Positions 24,596 through 34,746 of a stretch of DNA of 64,000 bases are shown here, piece by piece; within the stretch, counting starts at the first letter, position 1, and the number at the start of each line of letters is the position of its first letter. The translations under genes were made by a program, and so were the position numbers. Source of the stretch: Mycetocola spongiae. Its GTDB lineage: Bacteria > Actinomycetota > Actinomycetes > Actinomycetales > Microbacteriaceae. Location of the stretch: contig NZ_CP080203.1 in NCBI RefSeq assembly GCF_020424085.1, positions 1,426,001 to 1,490,000 of the forward strand. Direction: 5' to 3'. The notes beneath the pieces were generated by a model that saw only the letters and a program-made list of their open reading frames with translations, had not been told where the DNA came from and did no database searches.

Positions 24596-25927
24596 ATGGT
24601 CATCAGCGGAGTATTTGTGATCCTGCTGGGGTTCGGGGTGATCCCGGTGATCCTCGGCGGGGAGGCCGGGCTATCCCCCGGCCTGATTCTCCTGGCCTGG
24701 ATCCTGCTCTGCCTGGCCCTGCTGGCGCTGGATATCGCGCTCGCGGGTTCGCCGCGTGCGCTCCGGCTCGTGCGCTCGGGTACCGAGCGCACGCGGCTAG
24801 GCGTGCCCGCCGAGGCCCGGGTCTATCTCACCAATACCGGTTCCCGCCGCGTCTCGGCAATCATCCGCGATGCCTGGCAACCCTCCGCCGGCGCGCAGAG
24901 TTCCCGCAGCCGACTGGACATTCCCGCGGGTGAGCGCCGCCTACTGAGCACAATCCTGGTGCCCACGCGGCGCGGGGAGCGCCGCTCCGAATCGCTCACG
25001 GTGCGCTCGCTGGGCCCGCTGCGCCTCGGCGCACGCCAGGCCACGCTGCTCAGCCGCGGAACGCTGCGGGTCTTGCCGCCGTTCAACTCCCGCAAGCACC
25101 TGCCCTCCCGGCTCGCCCGATTGCGCGAGCTGGACGGCGCCACGAGCCTGATGGTGCGCGGCCAGGGCACCGAGTTTGATTCGCTGCGCGATTACGTGCG
25201 CGGAGATGATGTGCGCTCGATCGACTGGCGCGCGAGTGCCCGCCGGCAGGGCCCGCAGGCCAATAGCGGCGAACACCTCGTGGTACGCACGTGGCGTCCC
25301 GAGCGGGACCGCCGGGTGATCATCGTGATCGATACGGGCCGCACCTCGGCCGCGCGCGTGGGCGATGAGCCGCGCCTGGATACGGCATTTGAATCGGCGC
25401 TGCTGCTCGCGGCGCTGGCCACCCGCGCGGGCGACCGCGTGGATCTGATCTGTTTTGATCGCCGCGTGCGCGGCCGCGTACAGGGGGCCACGGGCGCCGA
25501 TCTGCTGGCCAAGATGGTTGATACGATGGCCGATATCGAGCCTGAAATCCTGGAGACCGACTGGACCGAGATCCCGGCGCAGGTGCGCGCGGTGACCACC
25601 CAGCGCTCGCTTGTGGTGATCCTGACCGCTGCCGATAGCCCGGGCTCAAGCGCGGGACTAATCGCCGCGCTCCCCGAGCTCACCGAACGCCACCTCGTGG
25701 TGGTGGCCTCGGTCTCCGATCCCGAGGCCCTCGAGGCACGCACCCTGCGCGAGGACCGCGAGCAGGTCTATGAGGCCGCGGCCGCTGAGCGCGCGCTCGT
25801 GGACGCGAGCCGCGTCTCGGCGGCGCTGCGCCAGGTGCGGGCGGATGCCATTTCGGCCTCCCCCGAGGCGCTGCCCCCGCTGCTGGCCGATCATTATCTG
25901 GCGCTGAAGGCGGCGGGCCGGCTCTAG
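24596..25927 (+). CDS. DUF58 domain-containing membrane protein (VWA-like)
   Basis: 443 aa. ATG 24596 directly follows the moxR TAA. Two N-terminal membrane helices (about 5-22 and 28-48) are followed by a beta-rich segment. The DUF58 motif (RDYVRGDDVRSIDWRASAR, about 199-217) comes next, then a VWA-like domain with VIIVIDTGRTSAAR, a partial MIDAS (DTGRTS instead of DxSxS). DUF58 proteins are the usual MoxR clients. Last gene of this transcript, ahead of a strong palindromic terminator. Confidence 0.92.
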   Translation: MVISGVFVILLGFGVIPVILGGEAGLSPGLILLAWILLCLALLALDIALAGSPRALRLVRSGTERTRLGVPAEARVYLTNTGSRRVSAIIRDAWQPSAGAQSSRSRLDIPAGERRLLSTILVPTRRGERRSESLTVRSLGPLRLGARQATLLSRGTLRVLPPFNSRKHLPSRLARLRELDGATSLMVRGQGTEFDSLRDYVRGDDVRSIDWRASARRQGPQANSGEHLVVRTWRPERDRRVIIVIDTGRTSAARVGDEPRLDTAFESALLLAALATRAGDRVDLICFDRRVRGRVQGATGADLLAKMVDTMADIEPEILETDWTEIPAQVRAVTTQRSLVVILTAADSPGSSAGLIAALPELTERHLVVVASVSDPEALEARTLREDREQVYEAAAAERALVDASRVSAALRQVRADAISASPEALPPLLADHYLALKAAGRL

Positions 25928-25942
25928 CCCACCCCCACACGC

Positions 25943-25978
25943 AGAAGGGCCCCTCCGCCGCGGCGGAGGGGCCCTTCT
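25943..25978. terminator. Bidirectional terminator between DUF58 gene and katA
   Basis: A perfect 36-nt palindrome with arms AGAAGGGCCCCTCCGCCG and its complement. TTCT at the 3' end in both directions serves as a weak U-tract. Convergent genes end 16 nt and 12 nt away. Confidence 0.88.
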
Positions 25979-25989
25979 ATTGGTATGAC

Positions 25990-27456
25990 CTAGCGGGTGG
26001 CCAGGGCGGTCGCGAGGCGTCCGCCGATGCCCTCGTCCACGTTCATCCAGTACTGGATGGCGCGGGCGCGGATCTCGTCGTCCTGCACGGCACCCACGTG
26101 ACCCACGAGGGTCTCCACGAGGCGATCACGCTGGGCGTCGTCCATGACCTCGCGCACGAGGGTTCCGGCCTGACCGAAGTCATCGTCCTCGGCGTGCAGG
26201 GTCACGGCGGCGCGGCTCATCTCGCCGTCGTTCTCCCAGCCGCGCTCGTTGATGGCCTGGCTCGGGTCTCCCGCGGCACCGCCGCGCGAGTTGGGCGCGT
26301 AGACCGGGGTCTCGGCGGAGTTAAACGTATAGCGTGCGGCGCCGTCCTTGGAATAGGAGTGCACCTCGTTTTTCGGGGCGTTCACCGGCAGCTGCGCGTG
26401 GTTCGTACCCACGCGGTAGCGGTGTGCATCGGCATAGGAGAAGATGCGCGCGAGCAGCATGCGGTCGGGGCTGGCGCCGATTCCGGGCACGAAGTTCGAG
26501 GGGGCAAACGTGGCCGACTCGATCTGCGCGAAATAGTTCTCCGGGTTGCGGTTGAGCTGCATCTGGCCCACCTCGATCAGCGGGTAATCGGCCTTGGGCC
26601 ATACCTTGGTGAGGTCAAACGGGTTGAAGCGATAGGACTTGGCGTCCTCATAGCTCATGACCTGGACCGAGAGGGTCCAGCTCGGGAACTCCTCGCGCTC
26701 GATGGCCGAGTGCAGGTCGCGGATCATATAGTCGGCATCGTGGCCGGCGATCTCATCGGCCTGGGCACCGGTCAGCGAGGCATTGCCCTGGTTGGTGCGG
26801 AAGTGGTACTTCACCCAGAAGCGCTCGCCGGCGGCGTTGATCCACTGGTAGGTATGCGAGCCGAAGCCGTCCATGTGCCGCCAGTTGGCGGGGATTCCGC
26901 GGTCACCCATGAGCCAGGTGACCTGGTGGGCGCTCTCCGGGGACAGGGTCCAGAAGTCCCACTGCATGTCGTTATCGCGCAGGTGGCTGCCGGGCAGACG
27001 CTTCTGCGAGTGGATGAAATCGGGGAATTTAATGCCATCGCGGATGAAGAACACCGGGGTGTTATTTCCGACGAGGTCGTAATTTCCCTCCTCGGTATAG
27101 AACTTCAGCGCAAAACCGCGGGGGTCGCGCCAGGTATCGGGGCTTCCCTGCTCACCGGCGACGGTCGAGAAGCGGGCGAGCATCTCGGTGGTCTTGCCGG
27201 GCTGGAACAGCGCCGCCTTGGTATAGGCCGAGACGTCGTGGGTGGTGGTGAAGGTACCAAATGCGCCGCCACCCTTGGCGTGCACCACGCGCTCCGGGAC
27301 ACGCTCGCGGTTGAACTGGGCGAGCTTCTCGACCAGGTAGTGATCGTGCAGCGGAATCGCGCCGTCAACACCGATGGCCAGCGAGTGCGAGTCGGCGGTG
27401 ACCGGCGCACCGGAGTTGGTGGTCGTGGTGGGAATATTTGCGGGGACACCCGTCAT
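25990..27456 (-). CDS. katA: Monofunctional haem catalase (clade 3 small subunit)
   Basis: 488 aa, normal for small-subunit catalases. Catalytic His59 in [12 protein letters not shown], the distal Asn in [11 protein letters not shown] (131-132) and the proximal haem ligand Tyr341 in [12 protein letters not shown] are all present. It breaks down hydrogen peroxide in the cytosol. AAGGAGAG lies just upstream of ATG 27456. A Fur-family regulator is 57 nt upstream on the same strand and should control it. The pair sits inside the MoxR/DUF58/SpoIIM cluster. Confidence 0.97.
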   Translation of the reverse strand: MTGVPANIPTTTTNSGAPVTADSHSLAIGVDGAIPLHDHYLVEKLAQFNRERVPERVVHAKGGGAFGTFTTTHDVSAYTKAALFQPGKTTEMLARFSTVAGEQGSPDTWRDPRGFALKFYTEEGNYDLVGNNTPVFFIRDGIKFPDFIHSQKRLPGSHLRDNDMQWDFWTLSPESAHQVTWLMGDRGIPANWRHMDGFGSHTYQWINAAGERFWVKYHFRTNQGNASLTGAQADEIAGHDADYMIRDLHSAIEREEFPSWTLSVQVMSYEDAKSYRFNPFDLTKVWPKADYPLIEVGQMQLNRNPENYFAQIESATFAPSNFVPGIGASPDRMLLARIFSYADAHRYRVGTNHAQLPVNAPKNEVHSYSKDGAARYTFNSAETPVYAPNSRGGAAGDPSQAINERGWENDGEMSRAAVTLHAEDDDFGQAGTLVREVMDDAQRDRLVETLVGHVGAVQDDEIRARAIQYWMNVDEGIGGRLATALATR

Positions 27457-27513
27457 GGTGAGCTCTCCTTAGTGTGAAACGGAAGGTATGAGGTCCTGCG
27501 TTTGGCGCGCGGT

Positions 27514-27972
27514 TCAGGGCGCGGGGATGGCTGCGTTATGCCCCGCCGTCGCGGCCTGACACTCGGGGCAGATGCCCCAGAATGTGACCTCGGCGGTATG
27601 CACGGCGTAGCCCGCGGTATTGCTGGGCACCAGGCACGGGGCCTGGCCAACCACACAGTCCACATCGGCGATCTCGCCGCAGCGGGAACAGACAACGTGG
27701 TGGTGGTTATCGTCCACGCGGCGCTCATACCGGGCCGGGGACCCGGCCGGTTCGATGCGCCGCACCAGGCCCGCGTCGGTCAGGGCGGACAACACCCCGT
27801 AGACCGCCTGCACCGAGGTATCCGGCAGCGTGCGGGCCACGGTGGCAAAGACCGTTCCGGCGTCGACATGGGACCGATCACCCAGCGCGCGCAAGACCTC
27901 AAGCCGCGGCGCCGTGAGGCGCAGGCCGGCGCCACGAATGGCGTCGGAGAGCATCTCATCGGTGGTGGTCAT
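27514..27972 (-). CDS. Fur-family peroxide/iron-responsive repressor (CatR/FurA type)
   Basis: 152 aa. The winged helix covers about 10-80 (LTAPRLEVLRALGD, TVYGVL-like SVQAVYGVLSALTDAGLV). The metal sites are HHH at 90-92, CSRC (Cys95/98) and CPEC (Cys135/138), the structural zinc pairs of the family. Linkage to katA, and close likeness in layout to mycobacterial furA-katG and Streptomyces catR-catA, predicts a peroxide-sensing repressor of katA and itself. A Fur-box-like palindrome overlaps its -35 box and the start appears leaderless (see the promoter entry). Confidence 0.93.
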   Translation of the reverse strand: MTTTDEMLSDAIRGAGLRLTAPRLEVLRALGDRSHVDAGTVFATVARTLPDTSVQAVYGVLSALTDAGLVRRIEPAGSPARYERRVDDNHHHVVCSRCGEIADVDCVVGQAPCLVPSNTAGYAVHTAEVTFWGICPECQAATAGHNAAIPAP

Positions 27973-27978
27973 GCCCCC

Positions 27979-28010
27979 ACCCTAACACCCTTATTTTGAA
28001 TAATTCAAAA
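27979..28010 (-). promoter_or_regulatory. Leaderless fur-katA promoter with overlapping Fur box
   Basis: On the - strand: -35 TTGAAT (28003-28008), 18-nt spacer, -10 TAGGGT (27979-27984), then 6 nt to ATG 27972, so the mRNA would start at or next to the ATG. The palindrome TTTTGAA-taa-TTCAAAA (27994-28010) covers the -35 box. Actinobacterial FurA/CatR boxes are A/T-rich palindromes in the same place. Confidence 0.75.
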
Positions 28011-28059
28011 ATAGGCGGAAATTAACCGTTCCGTTGCCGCCCGTTGTCCCCGGGGAGGA

Positions 28060-28851
28060 TTATGGCTCCAGGCCGGCCAGAAACTCCGTGGGTGTTTCGC
28101 CCTGCACGCGGCGAAACGCGGCACTAAACGCGCTCGGCGTGGAATAGCCGGCGAGCCGCGCCGCCTCGGCCACGGGCACCCCCGAACCCAGCAGCAGCAG
28201 GGCCGCGCGGATTCGCACCAGCAGTCGCCAGCGCGCAAAATTCAGCCCCAGCTCGGCATTAAACGCCCGGGTCATCGTGCGCTCGCTGACCCCGTATTCG
28301 CGCGCCCAGGATTCCAGCGAACGGTCATCCGCGGGATCGGCGAGCACCCGATCGGCCAGGTCCCGAATCCGCGGATCCTGCGGATGCGGTACCGCAAAGG
28401 TGCCGGGGGTAACCGCGAGCGTCAGATCCATGATGACCCGCTGCGCGCGCAGGCGCCGCTCCGCGGGCATCGGCGTCTCGGCCAGGTGCAGCAGCAGCTC
28501 GCGCTGCACGGCGCCCACGCTCACCAGCGTCACGGCGGAAAACAGATCCGCCTGCCCGGCCACAAAATAGGTGCTCCCAAACCGCGCCCCCCGACCGGTG
28601 ATGCCCAGATGGGTGGTGCCCGCCGGAATCCAGAGCCCATAGCCGCGAAGCAGCGCCCAGGTCTGGCCCGCCACGGAGACGCTCACGGGGCCGTCCTGGG
28701 CCCAGATCAGCAGGTGTTCGGCGTGCACATGCGGCCGCCAATCGCGGCGCGTGGGCGCGTCGAGGATGCGGGTGGTCAGCAGGAACGGCTCCGGCACATG
28801 CGCGGGATGAATCTCAGTTTCCGCGGGATGCGCGGCGGGGGCGGTACTCAT
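28060..28851 (-). CDS. AraC-family transcriptional regulator with cupin sensor
   Basis: 263 aa from ATG 28851; a TTG at 28875 would add 8 residues. No Shine-Dalgarno is seen for either. Residues about 20-110 form a cupin-like AraC ligand domain (HVHAEHLLIWAQDG). Residues about 165-260 hold the double helix-turn-helix (RSLESWAREYGVSERTMTRAFNAELGLNFARWR and VAEAARLAGYSTPSAFSAAFRRVQGETPTEF). These are typical of single-component AraC regulators that often control a nearby efflux or metabolic gene. No target is obvious. It sits with katA-fur in the block inserted into the membrane cluster. Confidence 0.9.
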   Translation of the reverse strand: MSTAPAAHPAETEIHPAHVPEPFLLTTRILDAPTRRDWRPHVHAEHLLIWAQDGPVSVSVAGQTWALLRGYGLWIPAGTTHLGITGRGARFGSTYFVAGQADLFSAVTLVSVGAVQRELLLHLAETPMPAERRLRAQRVIMDLTLAVTPGTFAVPHPQDPRIRDLADRVLADPADDRSLESWAREYGVSERTMTRAFNAELGLNFARWRLLVRIRAALLLLGSGVPVAEAARLAGYSTPSAFSAAFRRVQGETPTEFLAGLEP

Positions 28852-28899
28852 GGCGCAGCTTTCACGGGAGGACAAAACCGGGTTGGGGGTATCCCCAAA

Positions 28900-29190
28900 T
28901 TATAGGCCGTCGTCCCCGGGAGTGGCGGGGGGATGCAGCAGCGCGCGACGCTCCCGATTCAGCGCGCGCAGGCGCTCCTGAGCGCGCGGCCCCCAGAGCC
29001 AGATCAGCACCACGCACAGCATCAAGCCGAGCACCGCGCGCAGCGCTGAGAGATCGGCCGGCAGCAGCAGGCCCAGCAGCCATACGGTCAGGAAAATAAT
29101 CGCGGGCAGGGCGAGGAGGATAACCGCAACCGCGAGGCGATTGCGCCAGAGAGCCCGCCGCGAAGCGGCGTCCGCCGGTATTTCCCGCAT
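28900..29190 (-). CDS. Small two-helix membrane protein
   Basis: 96 aa. ATG 29190 is preceded by GGGAGG 4 nt upstream. Two membrane helices lie at about 17-37 and 43-63 (LAVAVILLALPAIIFLTVWLL and LRAVLGLMLCVVLIWLW), followed by a basic cytosolic tail. It lies 11 nt after the SpoIIM-family gene on the same strand, so it is co-transcribed. I do not recognise the family. Confidence 0.75.
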   Translation of the reverse strand: MREIPADAASRRALWRNRLAVAVILLALPAIIFLTVWLLGLLLPADLSALRAVLGLMLCVVLIWLWGPRAQERLRALNRERRALLHPPATPGDDGL

Positions 29191-29201
29191 CGGGCCTCCC
29201 G

Positions 29202-30197
29202 CTATCCGGCGTAGATGCGGCGCGCGCCCGCATCCTGCTCGTTCAGGTCTCCCGTGGCGCCGAGGCGCGTGGCGCGGCGTCCGATCACGATCATATAAAA
29301 CAGGAATGCCGCGAGCACCGCCGCGCCAATGCCAATTTTGACCGCCCAGGGCAGGGAGGAGCCCGTCACAAATCCCTCCACCAGTCCGGAGATAAACAGC
29401 ACAATCACCAGGCCCAGGGCCACCGTGATCAGCGCCCGGCCGTCCTCGGCGAGCGCCGCCGCGCGCGTGCGTGTGCCCGGGGCCACCCAGGCCCAGAAGA
29501 TGCGCAGGCCCGCGGCCGCGGCCACAAAAATGGCGGTAAGTTCGAGCATTCCGTGCGGGGCGATATAGAGGAAAAACTCGCCGCCGCGGTCGAAGCTGTG
29601 CATGATCGCGAAGGACTGACCGAGGCCCTGCGCGTTCTGCGCAATGACATAGGGCACCCAGATGCCCGTGATGCCAAAGGCCACACACTGCGCGGCGATC
29701 CAGGCGTTATTGGTCCAGACCTGGCCGGCGAAGGAGGCCGAGGCGTGCTCGGAATAATAATTCACAAAATCGTGGTCGGCGAATTGCCGCAGCTCTGATT
29801 CGCTGCCGAGGTTATGCAGCAGCTGGGGATCGTTAATCAGCCAGATGGCCCAGGCGGCGGCGATCGCCACGGTGGCCAGCGCCACCGCGAGGGTGAGCCA
29901 GCGCAGCCGATAGAGCGCGGCGGGCAGCTGGAGCACAAAAAACTCACCCAGCTGCGTCCACACATTGGCGCCGGGCGAGGTGAAGCGCAGCCGGGCACGC
30001 GAGAGCAATACGCTCAGGCGTTCACCATCCACGGTGGAACCGGCCGTGGCCTGGAGCACCGACAGATCGCTCGCTGCCGACTGATAGCGGGCAATGAGTT
30101 CATCCGCCTCGGCACCACTGAGCGCCCGTTTTGAGGAGAGCTGCTCAAGGCGGGTCCATTCTTTTTCGTGCGCGGCACGATACGCGTCAAGATCCAT
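29202..30197 (-). CDS. Stage II sporulation protein M (SpoIIM) family membrane protein
   Basis: 331 aa. A soluble N-terminal helical part (about 1-95) is followed by about six membrane helices with the SpoIIM-family signatures NNAWIAAQCVAFGITGIWVP, GGEFFLYIAPHGMLELTAIFVAAAAGLRI. In actinobacteria such proteins accompany RDD and MoxR/DUF58 genes and have no sporulation role. Only 17 nt separate its ATG (30197) from the divergent RDD gene. Followed by a small membrane protein gene. Confidence 0.9.
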   Translation of the reverse strand: MDLDAYRAAHEKEWTRLEQLSSKRALSGAEADELIARYQSAASDLSVLQATAGSTVDGERLSVLLSRARLRFTSPGANVWTQLGEFFVLQLPAALYRLRWLTLAVALATVAIAAAWAIWLINDPQLLHNLGSESELRQFADHDFVNYYSEHASASFAGQVWTNNAWIAAQCVAFGITGIWVPYVIAQNAQGLGQSFAIMHSFDRGGEFFLYIAPHGMLELTAIFVAAAAGLRIFWAWVAPGTRTRAAALAEDGRALITVALGLVIVLFISGLVEGFVTGSSLPWAVKIGIGAAVLAAFLFYMIVIGRRATRLGATGDLNEQDAGARRIYAG

Positions 30198-30214
30198 CTG
30201 ATTAGATAATAGAC
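30198..30214. promoter_or_regulatory. 17-bp divergent promoter core between SpoIIM and RDD genes
   Basis: The gap between the two start codons holds only CTGATTAGATAATAGAC. On the + strand TTAGAT/GATAAT lies 4-8 nt before the RDD ATG. On the - strand TATTAT lies about 8 nt before the SpoIIM ATG. Both starts should be leaderless with overlapping -10 boxes, and each -35 would lie inside the other gene. Confidence 0.5.
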
Positions 30215-31066
30215 ATGACCGCGACCTTTTCGCCCATCACCGACCCGATAATCGATCAGAATGAGCTGATTACGGGTGAGGCCGTGGCGCTCAGCGTCCG
30301 CCCGGCGAGCTTTCTCCTGCGCGCGGCCGGCACCATCATCGACGTGCTGGTGTCGATTCTGGTGATCATCGGCCTGTTCTGGTTTCTGGGCCGGATCGCG
30401 ATGTCGATTAATATCGACGAGCCCACGGGCACCGCGCTGTCCATCATCATCGTGGTCTTTGGCCTGGTGATTCTGCCCTCCACCGTGGAGATCCTCACCC
30501 GCGGCCGCTCGCTGGGCAAGCTCGCGGTGGGCGTGCGCATCGTCCGCGATGACGGCGGGGCCATCCAGTATCGCCACGCACTCACCCGCGCCCTCGTGGG
30601 CGTGCTGGAGCTGTATATGACCCTGGGGGGTCTCGCCGCGATCGTGGGGCTGCTCAGCGACCGCTCCAAGCGCCTGGGCGATATGGTGGCGGGCACCTAT
30701 AGCCAGCACGAGCGGGTTCCGCATGTGCGCCGGATGGTGCGGCCCCTGCCGCCCCAGCTCGCCGGCTGGGCCACGGTGGCCGATGTGGCGCGCATGCCCG
30801 AGCCCCTGGAGCGGCGCATCTCGCAGTTCCTGGCCCAGGCGGATCGTTTTACCCCCGAGTCGCGCCAGCGCCTGGCCACCGAGCTCGCGGGCGAGGCGGC
30901 CGCCTATACCTCCCCCATTCCGCCCGTGCACCCCGAGACGCTGCTGGTCGCGATTGCCGCGATCCGCCGCGACCGCGATGCGCGCTCCCTGGACGCCCAG
31001 GCCCGCCGCCTGGCCGCGGTCGGTCCCGCGCTCACCGGCAATCCGCACGGCTTCTCCCGCTATTAG
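30215..31066 (+). CDS. RDD family membrane protein
   Basis: 283 aa. Residues about 25-165 hold the RDD domain: three helices with the early Arg (FLLRAAGTIIDVLVS) and Asp residues and the GRSLGKLAVGVRIVRDDG loop. The C-terminal about 110 residues are soluble and helical. Function is unproven; some RDD proteins have been proposed as ion or osmolyte transporters. Divergent partner of the SpoIIM gene, and part of the MoxR/DUF58 membrane set by phyletic habit. Confidence 0.9.
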   Translation: MTATFSPITDPIIDQNELITGEAVALSVRPASFLLRAAGTIIDVLVSILVIIGLFWFLGRIAMSINIDEPTGTALSIIIVVFGLVILPSTVEILTRGRSLGKLAVGVRIVRDDGGAIQYRHALTRALVGVLELYMTLGGLAAIVGLLSDRSKRLGDMVAGTYSQHERVPHVRRMVRPLPPQLAGWATVADVARMPEPLERRISQFLAQADRFTPESRQRLATELAGEAAAYTSPIPPVHPETLLVAIAAIRRDRDARSLDAQARRLAAVGPALTGNPHGFSRY

Positions 31067-31086
31067 GCCCCTGCCATACTGGGCGG

Positions 31087-31476
31087 ATGGCACAGTTTAA
31101 GATTTTTGGCCTGGATCGGGCGCTGATCCCGCGCCGCGAGGCCCTCTCGGACGCCCTGCACGGGGCCGCGATGGCGGCGCTGGGCCTGCCCGAGACCAAG
31201 CGCTTCCACCGGTTTTTTCCGATGCAGCGCGAGAATCTGATTATCCCCGCTGATCGCGGCGAGGACTATACGATCATCGAGGTCTCGCTTTTTGCCGGGC
31301 GCACCCGGGAAACCAAGACGCTGCTCATGGGCGAGATCTTCCGCCGCTTCGAGACGGAACTGGGCATCGCCCCCGGGGATGTGGAGATCACCCTCACCGA
31401 GACCCCGCGCGAAAACTGGGGTATTCGCGGGCTGCCCGGCGATGAGCTGGACCTGCCCTATCGGGTGGAGCGCTAG
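31087..31476 (+). CDS. Tautomerase-superfamily protein lacking Pro1
   Basis: 129 aa, single tautomerase-like beta-alpha-beta unit pair (AQFKIFGLDRALIPRREALSDALHGAAMAALGLPETKRFHRFFPM, then YTIIEVSLFAGRTRETKTLLMGEIFRRFETELGI). In 4-oxalocrotonate tautomerase the catalytic residue is Pro1 exposed after Met removal. Here residue 2 is Ala, so the usual chemistry is unlikely. Similar Ala-starting relatives are, as I recall, common in this branch. CATACT sits 6 nt before the ATG, so it may be leaderless. A convergent terminator follows. Confidence 0.85.
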   Translation: MAQFKIFGLDRALIPRREALSDALHGAAMAALGLPETKRFHRFFPMQRENLIIPADRGEDYTIIEVSLFAGRTRETKTLLMGEIFRRFETELGIAPGDVEITLTETPRENWGIRGLPGDELDLPYRVER

Positions 31477-31488
31477 CCCCCAGCAAAA

Positions 31489-31523
31489 ACGCCCGTCCCG
31501 CCCCGAGGGGAGGAACGGGCGTT
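31489..31523. terminator. Bidirectional terminator between tautomerase gene and ahcY
   Basis: AACGCCCGT (31489-31497) pairs with ACGGGCGTT (31515-31523), with an inner CCCC/GGGG pairing. AAAAA just 5' gives the - strand transcript of ahcY a U-tract. Confidence 0.85.
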
Positions 31524-31535
31524 GATGGCCCGGGG

Positions 31536-33020
<1,485 letters not shown>

Positions 33021-33051
33021 GGTCCCTATTCTCGCAGATGCCCGCGGGATG

Positions 33052-33267
33052 TTACGGGCGGGGTGTGGGAGCCTCGTCCCCGGCCCGCCCGGGGGCGGTG
33101 GCCCGCCAGCCGCGGATGCCGCGGGACAGGCAGATTCCCCCCGCAAGCACCAGCACGATGCCCGTGACGATGCTCATCGCCTCGGTCTCCCCGGAGGCGA
33201 GGATCCAGCCCGCGCGGACGATAAAAATCGCCCCGAAGGCCATAAAGATGAGGTATTTAATCCGCAT
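33052..33267 (-). CDS. Small two-helix membrane protein
   Basis: 71 aa. ATG 33267 has AGGGA about 6 nt upstream and lies 7 nt after the manB stop. Two membrane helices at about 4-22 and 30-48 ([37 protein letters not shown]) precede a short basic tail. It is between manB and ahcY in a likely operon. I do not recognise the family. Confidence 0.75.
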   Translation of the reverse strand: MRIKYLIFMAFGAIFIVRAGWILASGETEAMSIVTGIVLVLAGGICLSRGIRGWRATAPGRAGDEAPTPRP

Positions 33268-33274
33268 GATTTCC

Positions 33275-34702
33275 CTAGGCGCGAATCAGCGCAAGCGCCT
33301 CATCGCGCAGGCGCTCCATGATGGCCGGGGTTGCGGCCTCCACGTTCAGGCGCAGCAGCGGTTCGGTATTGGACGGGCGCACGCTAAACCACCAGAACTC
33401 GTCCTCGGGCAGGCCGGTTCCGGTCACGGTCAGGCCGTCAAACTCGTCAAACTCGGCACGATCGGCAAAGGCCTCCACGATGCGGGTATAGGCCTCGGGA
33501 ACGTTGGCCACGGTGGAGTTGATCTCTCCCGAGGCGGCATAGGGGTCAAAGCGCTCGGCCAGACCGGAGAGCGTGCCCGGCTGCGAGCCGAGTTCCGCGA
33601 GCACATGCATCGCGGCCAGCATGCCGTTATCGGCTCCCCAGAACTCGCGGAAATAATAGTGCGCGGAGTGCTCGCCGCCGAAAACCGCACCCGTGCGGCG
33701 CATCTCGTCCTTAATCAGCGAGTGACCCACGCGCGTGCGCACCGGGATCGCTCCCACGGCCTCGATGGTCTCGGCCACGATGCGGGAGGTGATCAGGTTA
33801 TGCAGCACATAAATATCTTCGTCCGGGTGGGTGAGGCGCTCGCGGGCCACCTCGCGCTCGGCCACAATCGCGGCCACGGCGGAGGGCGATACCGGCTCGC
33901 CGCGCTCGTCGATCACAAAGCAGCGATCGGCATCGCCGTCAAAGGCCAGCCCCAGATCGGCGCCGTGCTTGATGACGGCCGCCTGCAGGTCCACCAGGTT
34001 TTTGGGGTCCAGCGGGTTCGCCTCGTGATTGGGGAACGTTCCGTCCAGCTCAAAATACAGGGGAATGATCTCAAACGGCAGCGCCGCGAGCCCCGCGGCG
34101 GTGCCCAGCACGGCCGGGACGGTGAGCCCACCCATGCCGTTTCCGGCGTCCACCACGATGCGCAGCGGGCGCGAACCGGAGAGGTCCACGAGGGTGCGCA
34201 GATATTCGGCATATTCGGCGAGCACATCGCGCTCCCCCACGGTGCCCGGGGTGGCCACCTCGGTGATGCCCGAGTCCAGATAGCCGATTGCGCGATCGCG
34301 CACCGCTGACAGGCCGGTATCGATGCTCATCGCCTGCGCCCCGGCGCGGGACATCTTGATGCCGTTATAGGCAGCGGGGTTATGGCTTGCGGTAAACATC
34401 GCGGCGGGGGCACCCAGCGCACCCGAGGCGTAATAGCTCTCATCGGTTGAGCACAGCCCGATCGAAATAACATTCGCGCCGCGGGCAGCGGCGCCGCGCG
34501 CAAAGGCAGCGGCAAACTCGGGCGAGGAATCGCGCATATCGTGCCCCACGATCAGGTCGCCCCCGGCGGCCCCCACCTCATCGGCGAAGCCGGCACCGAG
34601 TGCCGCCACCACCTCGGCGGTGAGCTGACTGCCCACGAGCCCGCGGACGTCATAGGCCTTTACGATGGCGCGGAGGGCGTCTCCTGCTGCGGTGTTATTC
34701 AT
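33275..34702 (-). CDS. manB: Phosphomannomutase/phosphoglucomutase
   Basis: 475 aa, alpha-D-phosphohexomutase family. The catalytic phosphoserine is Ser106 in TASHNP. The Mg loop is DGDADRC (about 256-262), the sugar-binding loop GGEHSAHYYF, and the phosphate loop VRPSNTEPLLRLN near the C-terminus. It interconverts hexose 6- and 1-phosphates, supplying mannose-1-phosphate for GDP-mannose and thus for surface glycans. With DUF3499, metallopeptidase, whiB and manA nearby it matches the mycobacterial manB-manA neighbourhood. Confidence 0.95.
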   Translation of the reverse strand: MNNTAAGDALRAIVKAYDVRGLVGSQLTAEVVAALGAGFADEVGAAGGDLIVGHDMRDSSPEFAAAFARGAAARGANVISIGLCSTDESYYASGALGAPAAMFTASHNPAAYNGIKMSRAGAQAMSIDTGLSAVRDRAIGYLDSGITEVATPGTVGERDVLAEYAEYLRTLVDLSGSRPLRIVVDAGNGMGGLTVPAVLGTAAGLAALPFEIIPLYFELDGTFPNHEANPLDPKNLVDLQAAVIKHGADLGLAFDGDADRCFVIDERGEPVSPSAVAAIVAEREVARERLTHPDEDIYVLHNLITSRIVAETIEAVGAIPVRTRVGHSLIKDEMRRTGAVFGGEHSAHYYFREFWGADNGMLAAMHVLAELGSQPGTLSGLAERFDPYAASGEINSTVANVPEAYTRIVEAFADRAEFDEFDGLTVTGTGLPEDEFWWFSVRPSNTEPLLRLNVEAATPAIMERLRDEALALIRA

Positions 34703-34746
34703 TTGATCAAGCCTATCTCACGGGATAATTTCTCGGGCGGGAACGG

